Notes: generated by a model from the sequence alone, not told the origin. Shown: positions 1 through 8,044, counted from the stretch's first letter. The stretch is 26,796 nt of DNA from JAUWKC01 sp035529895 (GCA_035529895.1 DATKVV010000051.1:1-26796), one strand, 5' to 3'. Numbers and translations: made by a program.

Positions 1-1
1 T

Positions 2-1006
2 TTCGGCGACAGGGACAATCCGGCGGCGGGCGGCACAGGTGTTGTCTACTTCGACGCTATTCGGCTGTATCTGTCCAGGTGTGTTCCTTCGATTATTAAG
101 CCCGAGTTCGACCTCAATGACGATTGCATTGTTGACTTCAAAGATGTCAGGATAATGGCGCTCGACTGGCTTGAAACAGACCTGGTCGAGGTTAGCGCCC
201 CCGACCGGGATAGGCTGCTGGTCGAATATACCTTCGATGCCAACGACTATAGCGACACGTCGGGCAATGGGTATGACGGTATACCCGGGACGGAGGCGTC
301 GATCTCCAACGGCAAGCTTGTTCTCAACGGTGTTCTTTTCTATGGGGCCGAGATGAGTTACGTGAACATTCCTCTCGGTGCGGCCAATCCGTTCGGGGGC
401 ACCGGCGACTACTCGATTCAGATGACGTTCCGTTCCACCAGCGGCCCTGGATTCTTGCTCACTTCGGCCCATCCCATCAAGGGCGGTGATGAGGACAATT
501 CGATGGCGTTCTACACTCAAGAACGACAAGGGTGGGAAAACTTGACTCCTGTGGTGCACATTTTGCATCGCGGTGAACTCGACCAGGAAAGTATGGTGAA
601 TTTCAATGACGGAATGATGCACACTGTCGTGGTTACCTACGATGCTCTTGGAGGCATGATGCGTTACTACGACGACGGCTTTCAGGATAGAACCTGGAAG
701 GTCCGCTATGGTATGGTATGGTATGACGAGCACGTCGTGCGTATCGGCGGTTGCGGGTCGCATGGGGCGCGTAACGAGTTCCCGGTGAAGAATAGTTTCA
801 TTGGCGAAATCGACTCGGTCCGCATCTACAATTATGCTCTCTCGGGGTCTGAGGTTATGTACCTTGCTACCGACGGGATGGGCATCCGGCCGATGCTGTC
901 GCCGGCTAATCTGTATGACCAAGAGCCGCCGGGCTCTAAGGCGGTCAACCTCAGGGACTATGCCGAGCTGGCGAGTAACTGGCTTGAAAAGACCTATTGG
1001 CCATAA
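2..1006 (+). CDS. Secreted LamG-domain protein with dockerin-like repeats (5' truncated)
   Basis: The frame is open from the window edge, so the gene starts upstream; an internal ATG at 155 is not the real start. The visible order is: the end of a carbohydrate-binding-like domain (VYFDAIRLY), a dockerin-like segment (FDLNDDCIVDFKDVRIMALDW), a LamG/concanavalin-type domain of about 200 residues (begins LLVEYTFDANDYSDTSGNGY, ends GEIDSVRIYNYALSG), then a second dockerin-like half (NLRDYAELASNWLE) at the C-terminus. Proteins of this build are usual in polysaccharide-degrading Phycisphaerae, where they are exported and probably bind sugars or a surface partner. No catalytic domain is visible in this part. 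The domain calls are firm as families; the substrate is unknown. Confidence 0.85.
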   Translation, partial: FGDRDNPAAGGTGVVYFDAIRLYLSRCVPSIIKPEFDLNDDCIVDFKDVRIMALDWLETDLVEVSAPDRDRLLVEYTFDANDYSDTSGNGYDGIPGTEASISNGKLVLNGVLFYGAEMSYVNIPLGAANPFGGTGDYSIQMTFRSTSGPGFLLTSAHPIKGGDEDNSMAFYTQERQGWENLTPVVHILHRGELDQESMVNFNDGMMHTVVVTYDALGGMMRYYDDGFQDRTWKVRYGMVWYDEHVVRIGGCGSHGARNEFPVKNSFIGEIDSVRIYNYALSGSEVMYLATDGMGIRPMLSPANLYDQEPPGSKAVNLRDYAELASNWLEKTYWP

Positions 1007-1060
1007 TCGGTACTTTGGACCGAGATGACCGGCGTAAGTTCTAAGTTTTAGAGAGGCAGG

Positions 1061-1222
1061 ATGAGCAGAGCAGAGACACAATTGAGACCACCGGCGGAAG
1101 AAAGGAGGAGTTTCCGTCTTCTGTTTGGGCAGAGCAGTGACTTTGTGCGCGCACAGACTTTCCGGGCGTGCTTTGTTGTGTATCACCCTCAGCAGAAGAC
1201 ACCTTTATTGGAGTCGGGTTGA
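1061..1222 (+). CDS. Possible small protein of 53 residues
   Basis: An ATG at 1061 is preceded by GAGAGGCAGG, a usable ribosome binding site, and opens a 53-codon frame ending in TGA at 1220-1222. The product begins MSRAETQLRPP and is rich in arginine and glutamine, with no signal peptide, membrane segment or recognised domain. Such a short frame may occur by chance in GC-moderate DNA, and its composition is not distinctive. I record it only because the start signal is reasonable. Confidence 0.2.
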   Translation: MSRAETQLRPPAEERRSFRLLFGQSSDFVRAQTFRACFVVYHPQQKTPLLESG

Positions 1223-1462
1223 GTGATTACATATAGTGGCTGGTAGAGTGGAGGAAGTGCCTATGGAACAATATCGGTGATTATTGGAACGGAGTTGTCT
1301 GGGCTTAACGGATTGAGAAAATATGATTGCCCTAAAGCTTTTGGCGTTCAGAGGGTGCGAAGGAAGAGAGCAATTTTTTTTCAGGATGGCAGTTGTGATG
1401 CTGAATATGGTTGTTCGGACAACAGATGTGTTGGCCGACAGTAAAGTATGAGTTATTTTTTT

Positions 1463-1470
1463 AAGGAGGT
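1463..1470 (+). promoter_or_regulatory. Strong ribosome binding site
   Basis: AAGGAGGT sits five bases ahead of the ATG at 1476, a near-perfect Shine-Dalgarno match. It fixes the start of the following secreted protein and rules out the competing frame that begins at 1448. Confidence 0.85.
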
Positions 1471-1475
1471 GTATT

Positions 1476-3152
1476 ATGTGCAGAAAGTCAATGTCATTAA
1501 TTTGTTTTGTTTTGGTCCTGGGGCTGGTTGGCAGCGCCTCGGCGCAGTATTTGTGGACCAACGCCGACCCCGCGAACGCTCTGTGGACCACGCCGGGCAA
1601 CTGGAATCCGCCGGGTCCGCCTGGCGCCGCCGAGCTGGCGCTTATCACCTCGCCACCAGCGCAGGGGCCCGTGATCAATACCGACGTGAGCGTCGGCGAG
1701 ATAGGCGGTCTTAGGATGGGCTCCGATGTTGACCAGGTAATGGAGATATCGAGCGGTAACGTCAACATCGGCTGGTGGTGGGGATTGGCCGAAGGCGGCA
1801 ATGGAACGGCCACCCTTAATATGGTCGGTAATGCCGACATTAAAGTCGGCGGTATCGAGGGCGCGTATAGTGGCACCACCATTATCAACATAGGTGGCAC
1901 CACCAAAATAAGTGAATCCTATGAGTGGCGCCTGTCCAACGAACCTGGCGCAACGCTCGAGCTTAACATAGGCGATGACGCCGATATCCATATGGGCCCC
2001 GAGAAGAACGCCTGGCGGTTTGCCGACAGGGGTACGGCCGTAACTAACATCAGTGGCAACGCCAACGTTTACATCGACGGAAAGTGGAGAAACGGTGACG
2101 AGGACGAGGGACACTCCGAAATTAACATGAGCGGTGGCACCCTCTATGTAGCACAGTATTTGTCCTGCTACGACAATGGCAGTGCCAAAATCACTTTCAG
2201 CGGTGGAACTGCCAATGTCGGCGGCCTCAGCTACGCCGGCCGTGCAGGCAAAGCCTACGAGCTTAATATTAGCGGCACTGCAGACGTCACCGCCAGCGAG
2301 ATGGTGCGCCTCGGATATAGTATGAATGAGTCAAATCCAGGTGGTTCGGCCGCCTTGAACGTCAGCGGCGGCGCCCTTACCTCTGGCTTGTTGCAAACAT
2401 ACGGCGACTATGGGTCGATAAGCATTAACCTCAGCGGTGGGGTAGTCTCCGTTGGGGGCCTTGACCTCATTGGACCATACAGTATGGATGTCTGCGGCGG
2501 TACACTAATAGTAAACGGTGATGTGACGGACGTCATCCAGGCCGGCATTGATGCCGGCTATATCGTCGCCTGCGGCGGAGACGGAAAAATCGCATACGAC
2601 TACGACGTTCGCAATGCCGAAAAGACAACCGTGACCGCGGTGCTCGTCGGCAACATTGATATCAAGCCGGGCAGTTGTCCCAATCCGCTCAATCTGGAAA
2701 GCAAGGGCGTGCTGTGCGTAGCCGTGTTAGGCTCAGAGGCCCTTGATGTGACCATGATTGACCCGGCCTCCGTTCGGCTCCAGGGCGTTGTCGCTCCGGT
2801 TCGCAGCAGTCTGCAGGACGTATCGGGGCCGCCGGCCGATGGAGGTGCGTGCGATTGCGGCGAAGGCCCGGATGGCTACACCGACCTTGTGCTCAAGTTC
2901 AAGACACAGGACGTTGTCGCAGAGTTGATACCTGACTCGGGTGAGCTTAACAAGGGTGACGTATTGGTACTGACTCTTACCGCCGGTCTGACCAACGGCA
3001 AGGAGATCATGGGAGAGGATTGCGTCGTCCTGGTGGGTAACGTGCTAAAAGCGACTGCGGCAAGACAAGGCGACGTCAACAAGAACGGCTTCGTGGACTT
3101 GGCCGATTTTGCCTCGATGGCCCAATATTGGCTCGAGGCGGCGGAATACTAA
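1476..3152 (+). CDS. Secreted repeat-rich (beta-helix-like) protein with dockerin tail
   Basis: 558 residues. A signal peptide (positively charged MCRKS, then a hydrophobic core, cleavage likely after GSASA at residue 23) directs export. Residues about 90-340 consist of irregular glycine/asparagine-rich repeats (LNMVGNADI, INISGNANVYI, INMSGGTLYV, LNVSGGAL, INLSGGVVSV), as in right-handed beta-helix or autotransporter-passenger-like proteins. From residue 392 a domain starting NIDIKPGSCPNPLN and including GPDGYTDLVLKF matches a module I know from planctomycete exported proteins. The last 27 residues (GDVNKNGFVDLADFASMAQY) form a dockerin-like calcium-binding repeat. No active-site motif is recognised. 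Probably a surface or matrix protein. It is followed directly by a terminator, so it is likely monocistronic. Confidence 0.85.
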   Translation: MCRKSMSLICFVLVLGLVGSASAQYLWTNADPANALWTTPGNWNPPGPPGAAELALITSPPAQGPVINTDVSVGEIGGLRMGSDVDQVMEISSGNVNIGWWWGLAEGGNGTATLNMVGNADIKVGGIEGAYSGTTIINIGGTTKISESYEWRLSNEPGATLELNIGDDADIHMGPEKNAWRFADRGTAVTNISGNANVYIDGKWRNGDEDEGHSEINMSGGTLYVAQYLSCYDNGSAKITFSGGTANVGGLSYAGRAGKAYELNISGTADVTASEMVRLGYSMNESNPGGSAALNVSGGALTSGLLQTYGDYGSISINLSGGVVSVGGLDLIGPYSMDVCGGTLIVNGDVTDVIQAGIDAGYIVACGGDGKIAYDYDVRNAEKTTVTAVLVGNIDIKPGSCPNPLNLESKGVLCVAVLGSEALDVTMIDPASVRLQGVVAPVRSSLQDVSGPPADGGACDCGEGPDGYTDLVLKFKTQDVVAELIPDSGELNKGDVLVLTLTAGLTNGKEIMGEDCVVLVGNVLKATAARQGDVNKNGFVDLADFASMAQYWLEAAEY

Positions 3153-3178
3153 ACGGCTTCAACGCAACTTGAAGAAAG

Positions 3179-3220
3179 AGGCGACCGGGTTTCACAGTTG
3201 TTCCTGTGGACCGGTCGCCT
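3179..3220 (+). terminator. Hairpin terminator after the secreted protein
   Basis: AGGCGACCGG (3179-3188) and CCGGTCGCCT (3211-3220) form a perfect 10-bp stem, and CACAG/CTGTG inside the loop can extend it. A short T/C-rich stretch (TTCGCTT) follows rather than a clean T-run. Its position 26 bases after the stop codon supports a termination role. Confidence 0.7.
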
Positions 3221-3550
3221 TTCGCTTAGACCGGAGGGACAGGTTGTTCCGGGCACAGGCGAAAGGGCGTCTCCACACGTGGAAGGGATCTTGCGACAGC
3301 CCTTGGGCTGAAAGAAACAGCAGCCTCACAGAGTGAGTTTCGCGACAGGGGGGTACGCTGGCATCCACGCATAATACCGGCCCACGAAACCCAGGCGGGC
3401 GCGGGGCAGGCTCTGCATTTCGTCTTTGTGACCATATCTTAGGCCTGATTTAGCTAATGACCAGCCACTTCGGCTAAAATGGCTGTATTCAACGAGGCGA
3501 CAAGAGAAGCTGTTAAGTATAAGTGCTTGACAGATAAAAGATTACGGAAA
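3221..3550. other. Non-coding stretch between host genes and the element
   Basis: 330 bases with no supported gene. It probably spans host sequence downstream of the tRNA 3' end, because the tRNA reads leftward into it. A TTGACA-like box occurs near 3528, but I find no matching -10. No copy of tRNA sequence is seen here. Confidence 0.4.
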
Positions 3551-3622
3551 TGGGCCCGGTAGGATTCGAACCTACGACCAATGGATTATGAGTCCACTGC
3601 TCTGCCGCTGAGCTACGAGCCC
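3551..3622 (-). tRNA. tRNA with CAT anticodon (Met elongator or Ile2)
   Basis: The reverse strand folds as a full cloverleaf: acceptor GGGCTCG/CGGGCCC (one T-G wobble), D stem GCTC/GAGC with a short 7-base loop, anticodon stem GTGGA/TCCAT with loop CTCATAA (anticodon at 3588-3590), variable TGGTC, and T stem GTAGG/CCTAC with loop TTCGAAT. The discriminator is A and no CCA is encoded. The CTCATAA loop fits elongator Met or the lysidine-modified Ile2; the TTGGTCG run resembles Ile2, but I cannot decide. The integrase frame ends inside this gene on the same strand. It is the presumed attachment site. Confidence 0.93.
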
Positions 3623-5011
3623 TGCATTGTCTGAGTCCTTCGATTCTACCCCAAGATTGGCGTCTTTTCCCACAAAAACAGGCTTCTCGGCTGTCGAGTA
3701 ACTTAGCTTGTTATCGCCCATCTGTCCAGCGAAATCCATAGTAGTCTTATGTTTTCCGCCAAGTAACGCCAAGTTTTCCGCCAAGTCGCTCTTGCCATCG
3801 GTGCCTGTAGCGACTGCGGTTTGCTGTTCGCTGCCCGGCCAAGCATAATCCGGCAAACTCTCAATAGCTCGCGTGATATCGTACATCCTCACGTGCGTAT
3901 ATGTTCCCAACGTAAGATTTGACCTGTCGCTGTGCCTCATTATTACCATACGCTCTTTTAGTGAAGCTCCAGTTTGGTCAAGGTTAGTAGCAAGGGTGTG
4001 CCGCAAACAGTGAAAGTCAGCCTTGCGCCCGGCATCGTCAAGGTACGGCATACCAGCATCAGCCAAGTCCGCTTTAAGCATATCTGCAGTCCGGTAGTTG
4101 CTCGGCATATTGAACGCTTTAACACTCGGCATCTTGCCGCTAAAGAAGTCTCTTAGCTGTGCTGCCCGTTTGGACTTCAGAAATTGCGCAGCCTTTTTCC
4201 TGTCCTTACAGGACTGAGCTTCAACGGTCAGGGTGCAGTTATCAAAGTCGAACGATGATATGGTCAAGGATGTCAACTCGCCGACTCGCAGACCGGTCTC
4301 TATCGTCAGCAAATATAAGACAGCTCGCTCGTGACCCGTCATACCGAAGCGTTTCGGAGCGTTCTCGGTCACTGCCAGCAGCCTAACCACTTCATCGCAG
4401 GAAAGCGCACGTCTGTATTCACCTTCTGGCAGTTTCAAACGAGCCAAGTGCTCAACAGGTGACTTACTGGCCCGCCCGTCATTCACCATCCACTTGCAGA
4501 ACTGCTTTACAGCGGTCAGGTAGTAGTTGAAAGTCTTGTCGCTTATGTCCAAGCTGGTCAGGTAATCTTTGACCTTACTGGCTTGGATATCACTCCAACA
4601 GGAGAAACCACAGGAGTCAAACACCCGCTTAATGCGTGAACAGGTGACTTTGACGTGCATCTTTGTATTACCCGCTTGGAGCGAGTTGCCAAAGTCTGCA
4701 AGGTGCCCTGATAACGGTTTTCCTGCTGCCGCCCGCTTGGTATCCAATAAGCCGACCTTGACAAATCTGTCTCGTAGCTTTTCGGGTATCTGCTCAAGCC
4801 AGCGGGATAGCTGCGCGTCCGGCTGTTCACCTGCAACCTTGTAATTCACGAGCCGTTCAATCTGTCTGCCGAGTAGTTCGGATTGCCCCTTGTCGGTGAA
4901 GCCGGGAAAGCGTCTGACAATGTGTAGGTGGTCCCGAAGCTCAAGCCACCATTTCTGAACCTTTTTGGTCTTGCCATCCTTGTCCTTGTATGTTGCTCGA
5001 AATACTCTCAT
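3572..5011 (-). CDS. int: Tyrosine recombinase (integrase)
   Basis: 479 residues. It catalyses site-specific integration and excision of the element. A core-binding SAM-like domain spans about residues 115-190 and the catalytic domain about 200-385. Visible catalytic residues are R242 (ETGLRVGEL), H334 and R337 (HCLRHTL), H360 (MRHSD) and the nucleophile Y371 (GTYTHV). About 100 residues follow the tyrosine, longer than usual. The last 16 codons (from G464: GLVAQRQSSGLIIHWS) are the tRNA gene read as protein, and the TAG stop lies in its T arm. The start ATG at 5011 has AAGGCGGTG seven bases upstream. The frame past residue about 390 may be non-functional tail. Confidence 0.92.
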   Translation of the reverse strand: MRVFRATYKDKDGKTKKVQKWWLELRDHLHIVRRFPGFTDKGQSELLGRQIERLVNYKVAGEQPDAQLSRWLEQIPEKLRDRFVKVGLLDTKRAAAGKPLSGHLADFGNSLQAGNTKMHVKVTCSRIKRVFDSCGFSCWSDIQASKVKDYLTSLDISDKTFNYYLTAVKQFCKWMVNDGRASKSPVEHLARLKLPEGEYRRALSCDEVVRLLAVTENAPKRFGMTGHERAVLYLLTIETGLRVGELTSLTISSFDFDNCTLTVEAQSCKDRKKAAQFLKSKRAAQLRDFFSGKMPSVKAFNMPSNYRTADMLKADLADAGMPYLDDAGRKADFHCLRHTLATNLDQTGASLKERMVIMRHSDRSNLTLGTYTHVRMYDITRAIESLPDYAWPGSEQQTAVATGTDGKSDLAENLALLGGKHKTTMDFAGQMGDNKLSYSTAEKPVFVGKDANLGVESKDSDNAGLVAQRQSSGLIIHWS

Positions 5012-5032
5012 ATCATGTCACCGCCTTTCAAC

Positions 5033-5109
5033 AGAATAATGCTCAGGGCTGATGGCGCCTTCAACAAGCGCAGTGGTCCTCACGGATACACTGACCCTGA
5101 GCATATTCT
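5033..5109. repeat. Long inverted repeat just upstream of the integrase
   Basis: AGAATAATGCTCAGGG (5033-5048) pairs with CCCTGAGCATATTCT (5095-5109), identical except for one extra base in the left arm, with a 46-base loop. It lies between the integrase ribosome binding site and the helicase gene. It could be a transcript hairpin separating helicase and integrase expression, or paired recombinase/excisionase sites. Confidence 0.6.
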
Positions 5110-5243
5110 TTGAGTAGATTAACTGGTTTGATTGTTGAAGTTTCATCGCTTACCATTATCGTCTTAATCCAACCATTGTCAACAGAAAAATAAAAAATTT
5201 TTTCCAACGCTTCAGTCATGCAACCCCTGTGCCCGTGCCTTAT

Positions 5244-5344
5244 GTGTCCTATGTGTCCTAAGGATTTTCTATTTAATTCATTTATGTGCATGTCTCAAAA
5301 CTCAGTGCGATTAAAATAGCGATTACTTAGGACACATAGGACAC
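5244..5344. repeat. Perfect 19-bp inverted repeat with internal iterons (candidate origin)
   Basis: GTGTCCTATGTGTCCTAAG (5244-5262) is the exact complement of 5326-5344, separated by 63 mostly AT-rich bases. Each arm contains two copies of a GGACACATA-type 9-mer; on the left the unit TATGTGTCC is directly repeated at 5241-5258. The array lies 10 bases past the end of the replication helicase gene. In P4, related alpha proteins bind iterons at the origin, so a replication origin is a reasonable guess. Excisionase or regulator sites are the alternative. Confidence 0.6.
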
Positions 5345-5354
5345 GCCCCGTTTT

Positions 5355-6770
5355 TCAGCCCGAAAACGCATACTGCTGCTCTGCTCCTTGGGACACCAAA
5401 CCTTGATAAACCCACTCACGGTCATCTCTGCCGCCGCTGCGCACCCGCTGGACCTTTGGGAACACCCGCTTGACCTGCTGACCGAAGGTGCGGTTGCTCA
5501 TGGCCTTGTTTCCGTTGTCCAGGCAATACTGCTTGTACTGCTCGTAAAGAGCGCTACATCCTATTTTGTCACCGTTACCCGCGTAGGTATAATTCTCAAG
5601 CAAGAAAGCTCTGGCCGGGTCTGCATCCCGTCGATATTCCTCAATCAGTTGGCTGCTGTGTTCGGGTATCGTAAAACGTCCTGCCTTGTTGAGCTTTTCC
5701 AACCCTGCAAGAGCCCAGTTGAGAATCCCCGGCAGTTCACGTTTGCGTTGGTCGGCAAGGTCTTTTATCTGTTCTTCTTCGGGGATTACCTTGTCAAACG
5801 GCACCAGTAGTATCCGCCGCCAGATTCCTTGTGTCTTATCGTTGAACCGGGGCAGAGCGTTTGTCGCTATCATCACCTTTGCGGTCGGCTTGGCCGATAC
5901 CTGCTCTTTGAATTTGCGTTCAAAAGTCAGCCGGTCGCCGGCAACAAACGACTTTAGCATCGTCTCCGCGTCGTCGGTGATAATGTGGCTGGATTCGTTG
6001 GTCATGTTCACCATCTTGCCCAGCGTCCCGTACAAGGCGAAGGGGTGACTGAATCTTGACAGCGGAACCTCGGAGCAGTTCTCTTTGCCGACCAAAGAGC
6101 TGACAACTTCAAAGAAGACCCCCTTGCCATTTGCGCCTTCCCCGCAGCACAAAAGGAATTTCTGCTCTCTCAAGTCCGACCTGAACAGATACCCGGCCCA
6201 CTGCTGCAACAAGAGAATGTACTCGCTCCGGCACAACATGACATCGTTTAGGAATGATTCCCATAGCTCACACTTGGCAGCGGGGTCGTAGTCGTAGGGC
6301 AGTTTGGTCAGCGTGAAATAGTCGGGTGTGTGGTTCACGAGAACAGGCCTGCCGCCTCTGCCATCCAACATCACCAGACCGTTCTTGACGGCTATTGTCG
6401 TTATTAGCTGCTCCCTGCCGTCGGGCCATGAGTTAAGTTCTGTCTGCTCCGGTATCCCTATTCTGCCCTTCAGACACAGCATGATATTATTGATTCGCTG
6501 CGAAGTGACGGCGATTTGCTGTTGAGTGTCAGATATGCTTGTGCCGTTAAGTGCCTGAATGTGCTGGGTGATGAGCCGCTTTACTTCGTCATCGGATATA
6601 CGCACGTAGTGGCCTTCTCGCCAAATGTAAAAGTCGCCACGCCACGCTCGCAGAGTGTAAGCACCACCTTGGAGGGATGGACCGCCGGGGTCATAAACGA
6701 AGTTACTGCTTAGTACTCCCAGCGCGAGATGGTCTGAATCGGTATAGAAGGATTCCTGCTGTGTACTCAT
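5355..6770 (-). CDS. P4/D5-family replication helicase (primase C-terminal type)
   Basis: 471 residues, a superfamily 3 helicase of the phage/plasmid primase family, probably opening the element's origin. A D5_N-like region precedes the ATPase. Walker A is GEGANGKG (210-217), the Walker B region is VNMTNES (254-260), sensor 1 is ATNALP (302-307), and a basic RR at 318-319 fits the arginine finger. The region FVAGDRLTFERKFKE is characteristic of the family. It is much shorter than P4 alpha and has no visible N-terminal primase catalytic domain, so it should be helicase only. I chose ATG 6770 over GTG 6797: GGGAGGGCAGG precedes it and it overlaps the alpA stop in an ATGA, implying coupled translation. 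Confidence 0.88.
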   Translation of the reverse strand: MSTQQESFYTDSDHLALGVLSSNFVYDPGGPSLQGGAYTLRAWRGDFYIWREGHYVRISDDEVKRLITQHIQALNGTSISDTQQQIAVTSQRINNIMLCLKGRIGIPEQTELNSWPDGREQLITTIAVKNGLVMLDGRGGRPVLVNHTPDYFTLTKLPYDYDPAAKCELWESFLNDVMLCRSEYILLLQQWAGYLFRSDLREQKFLLCCGEGANGKGVFFEVVSSLVGKENCSEVPLSRFSHPFALYGTLGKMVNMTNESSHIITDDAETMLKSFVAGDRLTFERKFKEQVSAKPTAKVMIATNALPRFNDKTQGIWRRILLVPFDKVIPEEEQIKDLADQRKRELPGILNWALAGLEKLNKAGRFTIPEHSSQLIEEYRRDADPARAFLLENYTYAGNGDKIGCSALYEQYKQYCLDNGNKAMSNRTFGQQVKRVFPKVQRVRSGGRDDREWVYQGLVSQGAEQQYAFSG

Positions 6771-7018
6771 CCTGCCCTCCCGTTCATAGCCTGCCACTGC
6801 TCCCTTGCCGGACAGCGGTGGGCGGTCCAGTCAATTAGCTCTTGCCGAATCCACAGGGTTCTATCACCGAGCTTTATGGGCATAGGCCCAAGCCTGCCAT
6901 TGCTGTGCATGGCGTAAAACTGGCTTCGGCTTATCGACAATAGAGCCGCAGCGCTCTTGACATCAACCAGTAACGGAGGCTCCCGAAGTGCTGTGTCCGC
7001 GGTGCAAAGCTTTCCCAT
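6767..7018 (-). CDS. AlpA/excisionase-type helix-turn-helix protein
   Basis: 83 residues. Residues 16-66 form a MerR-like winged HTH of the AlpA/HTH_17 type (LLVDVKSAAALLSISRSQFY, then IKLGDRTLWIRQELIDW). In P4-like elements such proteins activate integrase or help excision; here it heads the operon with the replication helicase, which starts within its stop codon. An inverted repeat lies 11-50 bases upstream and may be its own operator. The family is clear; whether it acts as activator or excisionase is inferred from context. Confidence 0.85.
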   Translation of the reverse strand: MGKLCTADTALREPPLLVDVKSAAALLSISRSQFYAMHSNGRLGPMPIKLGDRTLWIRQELIDWTAHRCPAREQWQAMNGRAG

Positions 7019-7028
7019 TGTGCTAAAT

Positions 7029-7067
7029 CCAAGACAAAAAATCAGACCACAATATAAAGTGTCTTGG
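7029..7067. promoter_or_regulatory. Inverted repeat upstream of alpA, possible operator
   Basis: CCAAGACA (7029-7036) pairs exactly with TGTCTTGG (7060-7067), spacer 23 bases, and CAGACCA/TGGTCTG overlaps the right arm. On the minus strand a TTATAT/TATATT box falls between the arms, as expected for a promoter covered by a dimeric regulator. The -35 match is poor. Confidence 0.4.
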
Positions 7068-7683
7068 TCTGGAATAATACAACATATAGTTGGGAAAACG
7101 TAATTACATTACCTACGAATCCCATATCCGTCAAAAGAAAAACGCCTATTTTTCGCAAGAGGCCGCTCAGCTATGACTTAAGCCCTTGTGGTTGCACAAC
7201 TTATAATCAAGAAAATTCTTTGCGTTTGGCGAGATTCGGTAGAGGCCGAGGCTTGCGTGTCGTCAATTTTGGCCGCAAATCGTCCCGTTTGTTATTATCC
7301 GAGTCGTTTGTGTCTCAAAAAGGGGCTGGCTCGGTGTATCTCCGGCCCCCGATATACAGGACTTCCAGTGCCCTGAACCTCTTAACCAGTAACAAGCTGC
7401 ATACAGCCATATGAGGAGTGACATGAACTGATAGGATATATGGCTATCGAGAGAGTCCTGTCCCAAGTCAACGACATGAAATTGCCGAAAAGTGAGGTTG
7501 CGAGACTTCTCAATAGGGGTCTGTCGGAGTAACAGTTTGGGACGACGCTGTGCACAAGCGGGGCCAAGACCTTAAGAAAAGTGAAGAAATTTAGGTCTCC
7601 GAAAGCACAGTCGGCGGGTTGGCAAGCTGTATCTGACACCAAACAAACAGCAGTTTGGCAGTAGCGGAGTCGTTCGTGTGAAT
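7068..7683. other. Long non-coding or decayed stretch
   Basis: About 615 bases without a gene I can support. A 30-codon frame on the plus strand at 7440-7532 (begins MAIERVLSQVND, contains KSEVARLLNRG, stop TAA) has HTH-like wording, and the frame continues open for about 40 codons after the stop, so it could be a decayed regulator. A small hairpin (CCAAAC 7639-7644, GTTTGG 7653-7658) lies past the end of the zinc-ribbon gene and could weakly terminate it, but it lacks a T-run. Other frames look like random coding. Confidence 0.4.
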
Positions 7684-8022
7684 TTAGTTTTTTGGCCTTT
7701 TCTCGTCTCTGAAGGTATAAATCAGACCGGCTGTTACCACAATAATACATGGCCAGTCTACAAACAGTTCAGGCAAATATAGGCTTCCGCCCAGCCCGCT
7801 GAAACATATTCCTCCCCCTGGCCGTGACCAGTATAACCCGACAAGAACAAACGCTGCTATTCCGAGCCACATACACTGCAATTGTGTTTTATTCATAAGA
7901 GTTCTTTTCTTTAACACGCCCTTTACAGGTAAAGCCTTGTTGGTAGCCAACAGTTCACCACAATATCTGCATTTAATAGCTTCGTCCTGTATATCTTCTG
8001 AACAATAAGGGCATTTTTTCAT
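7684..8022 (-). CDS. Zinc-ribbon membrane protein
   Basis: 112 residues. The N-terminus holds a CxxC-x12-CxxC zinc ribbon (CPYCSEDIQDEAIKCRYCGE), a common module on small bacterial membrane proteins. A first membrane segment follows at about 50-65 (LGIAAFVLVGLYW) and a second near 88-103 (WPCIIVVTAGLIYTF). The end is basic (RDEKRPKN). No function can be assigned. The start is ATG 8022, preceded by GAAAGGGA; the upstream TTG at 8037 lacks such support. The TPR gene stops about 20 bases upstream on the same strand, so the two are probably cotranscribed. Confidence 0.75.
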   Translation of the reverse strand: MKKCPYCSEDIQDEAIKCRYCGELLATNKALPVKGVLKKRTLMNKTQLQCMWLGIAAFVLVGLYWSRPGGGICFSGLGGSLYLPELFVDWPCIIVVTAGLIYTFRDEKRPKN

Positions 8023-8027
8023 TTTTG

Positions 8028-8042
8028 TCCCTTTCAAAAAGG
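8028..8042 (-). repeat. 15-bp leader repeat, copy 1
   Basis: CCTTTTTGAAAGGGA on the minus strand directly precedes the zinc-ribbon start and is identical to the copy at 8869-8883 before the lipoprotein/PEP-CTERM gene. It contains the ribosome binding site and a small CCTTT/AAAGG hairpin. A looser version stands before the nuclease gene at 24901-24921. Confidence 0.6.
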
Positions 8043-8044
8043 AT

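Larger units (their letters stand above)
1007..1475. other. Intergenic region ahead of the secreted repeat protein
   Basis: This 469-base stretch separates two secreted-protein genes. I see no recognisable gene family, only the weak small reading frame listed at 1061-1222 and the ribosome binding site at its end. No convincing sigma-70 promoter stands out. The long leader (about 250 bases after the small frame) could hold the promoter of the downstream gene. Confidence 0.5.

Noticed and set aside
1205..2114. Minus-strand frames of 233 and 205 codons opposite the secreted repeat protein
   Set aside because: The plus-strand gene has a signal peptide, perfect ribosome binding site and known domains; the antisense frames arise from its repetitive composition.
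5061..5291. Minus-strand 76-codon frame between helicase and integrase
   Set aside because: It runs through both inverted repeats, has low-quality composition (HIGHIRHGHRG from the iterons) and no good ribosome binding site.
7188..7376. Plus-strand frame (CVWRDSVEAEACVSSILAANR) resembling a tRNA misread as protein, a possible second attachment site
   Set aside because: No cloverleaf can be drawn: there is no TTCGAAT-type T loop and no paired acceptor ends.
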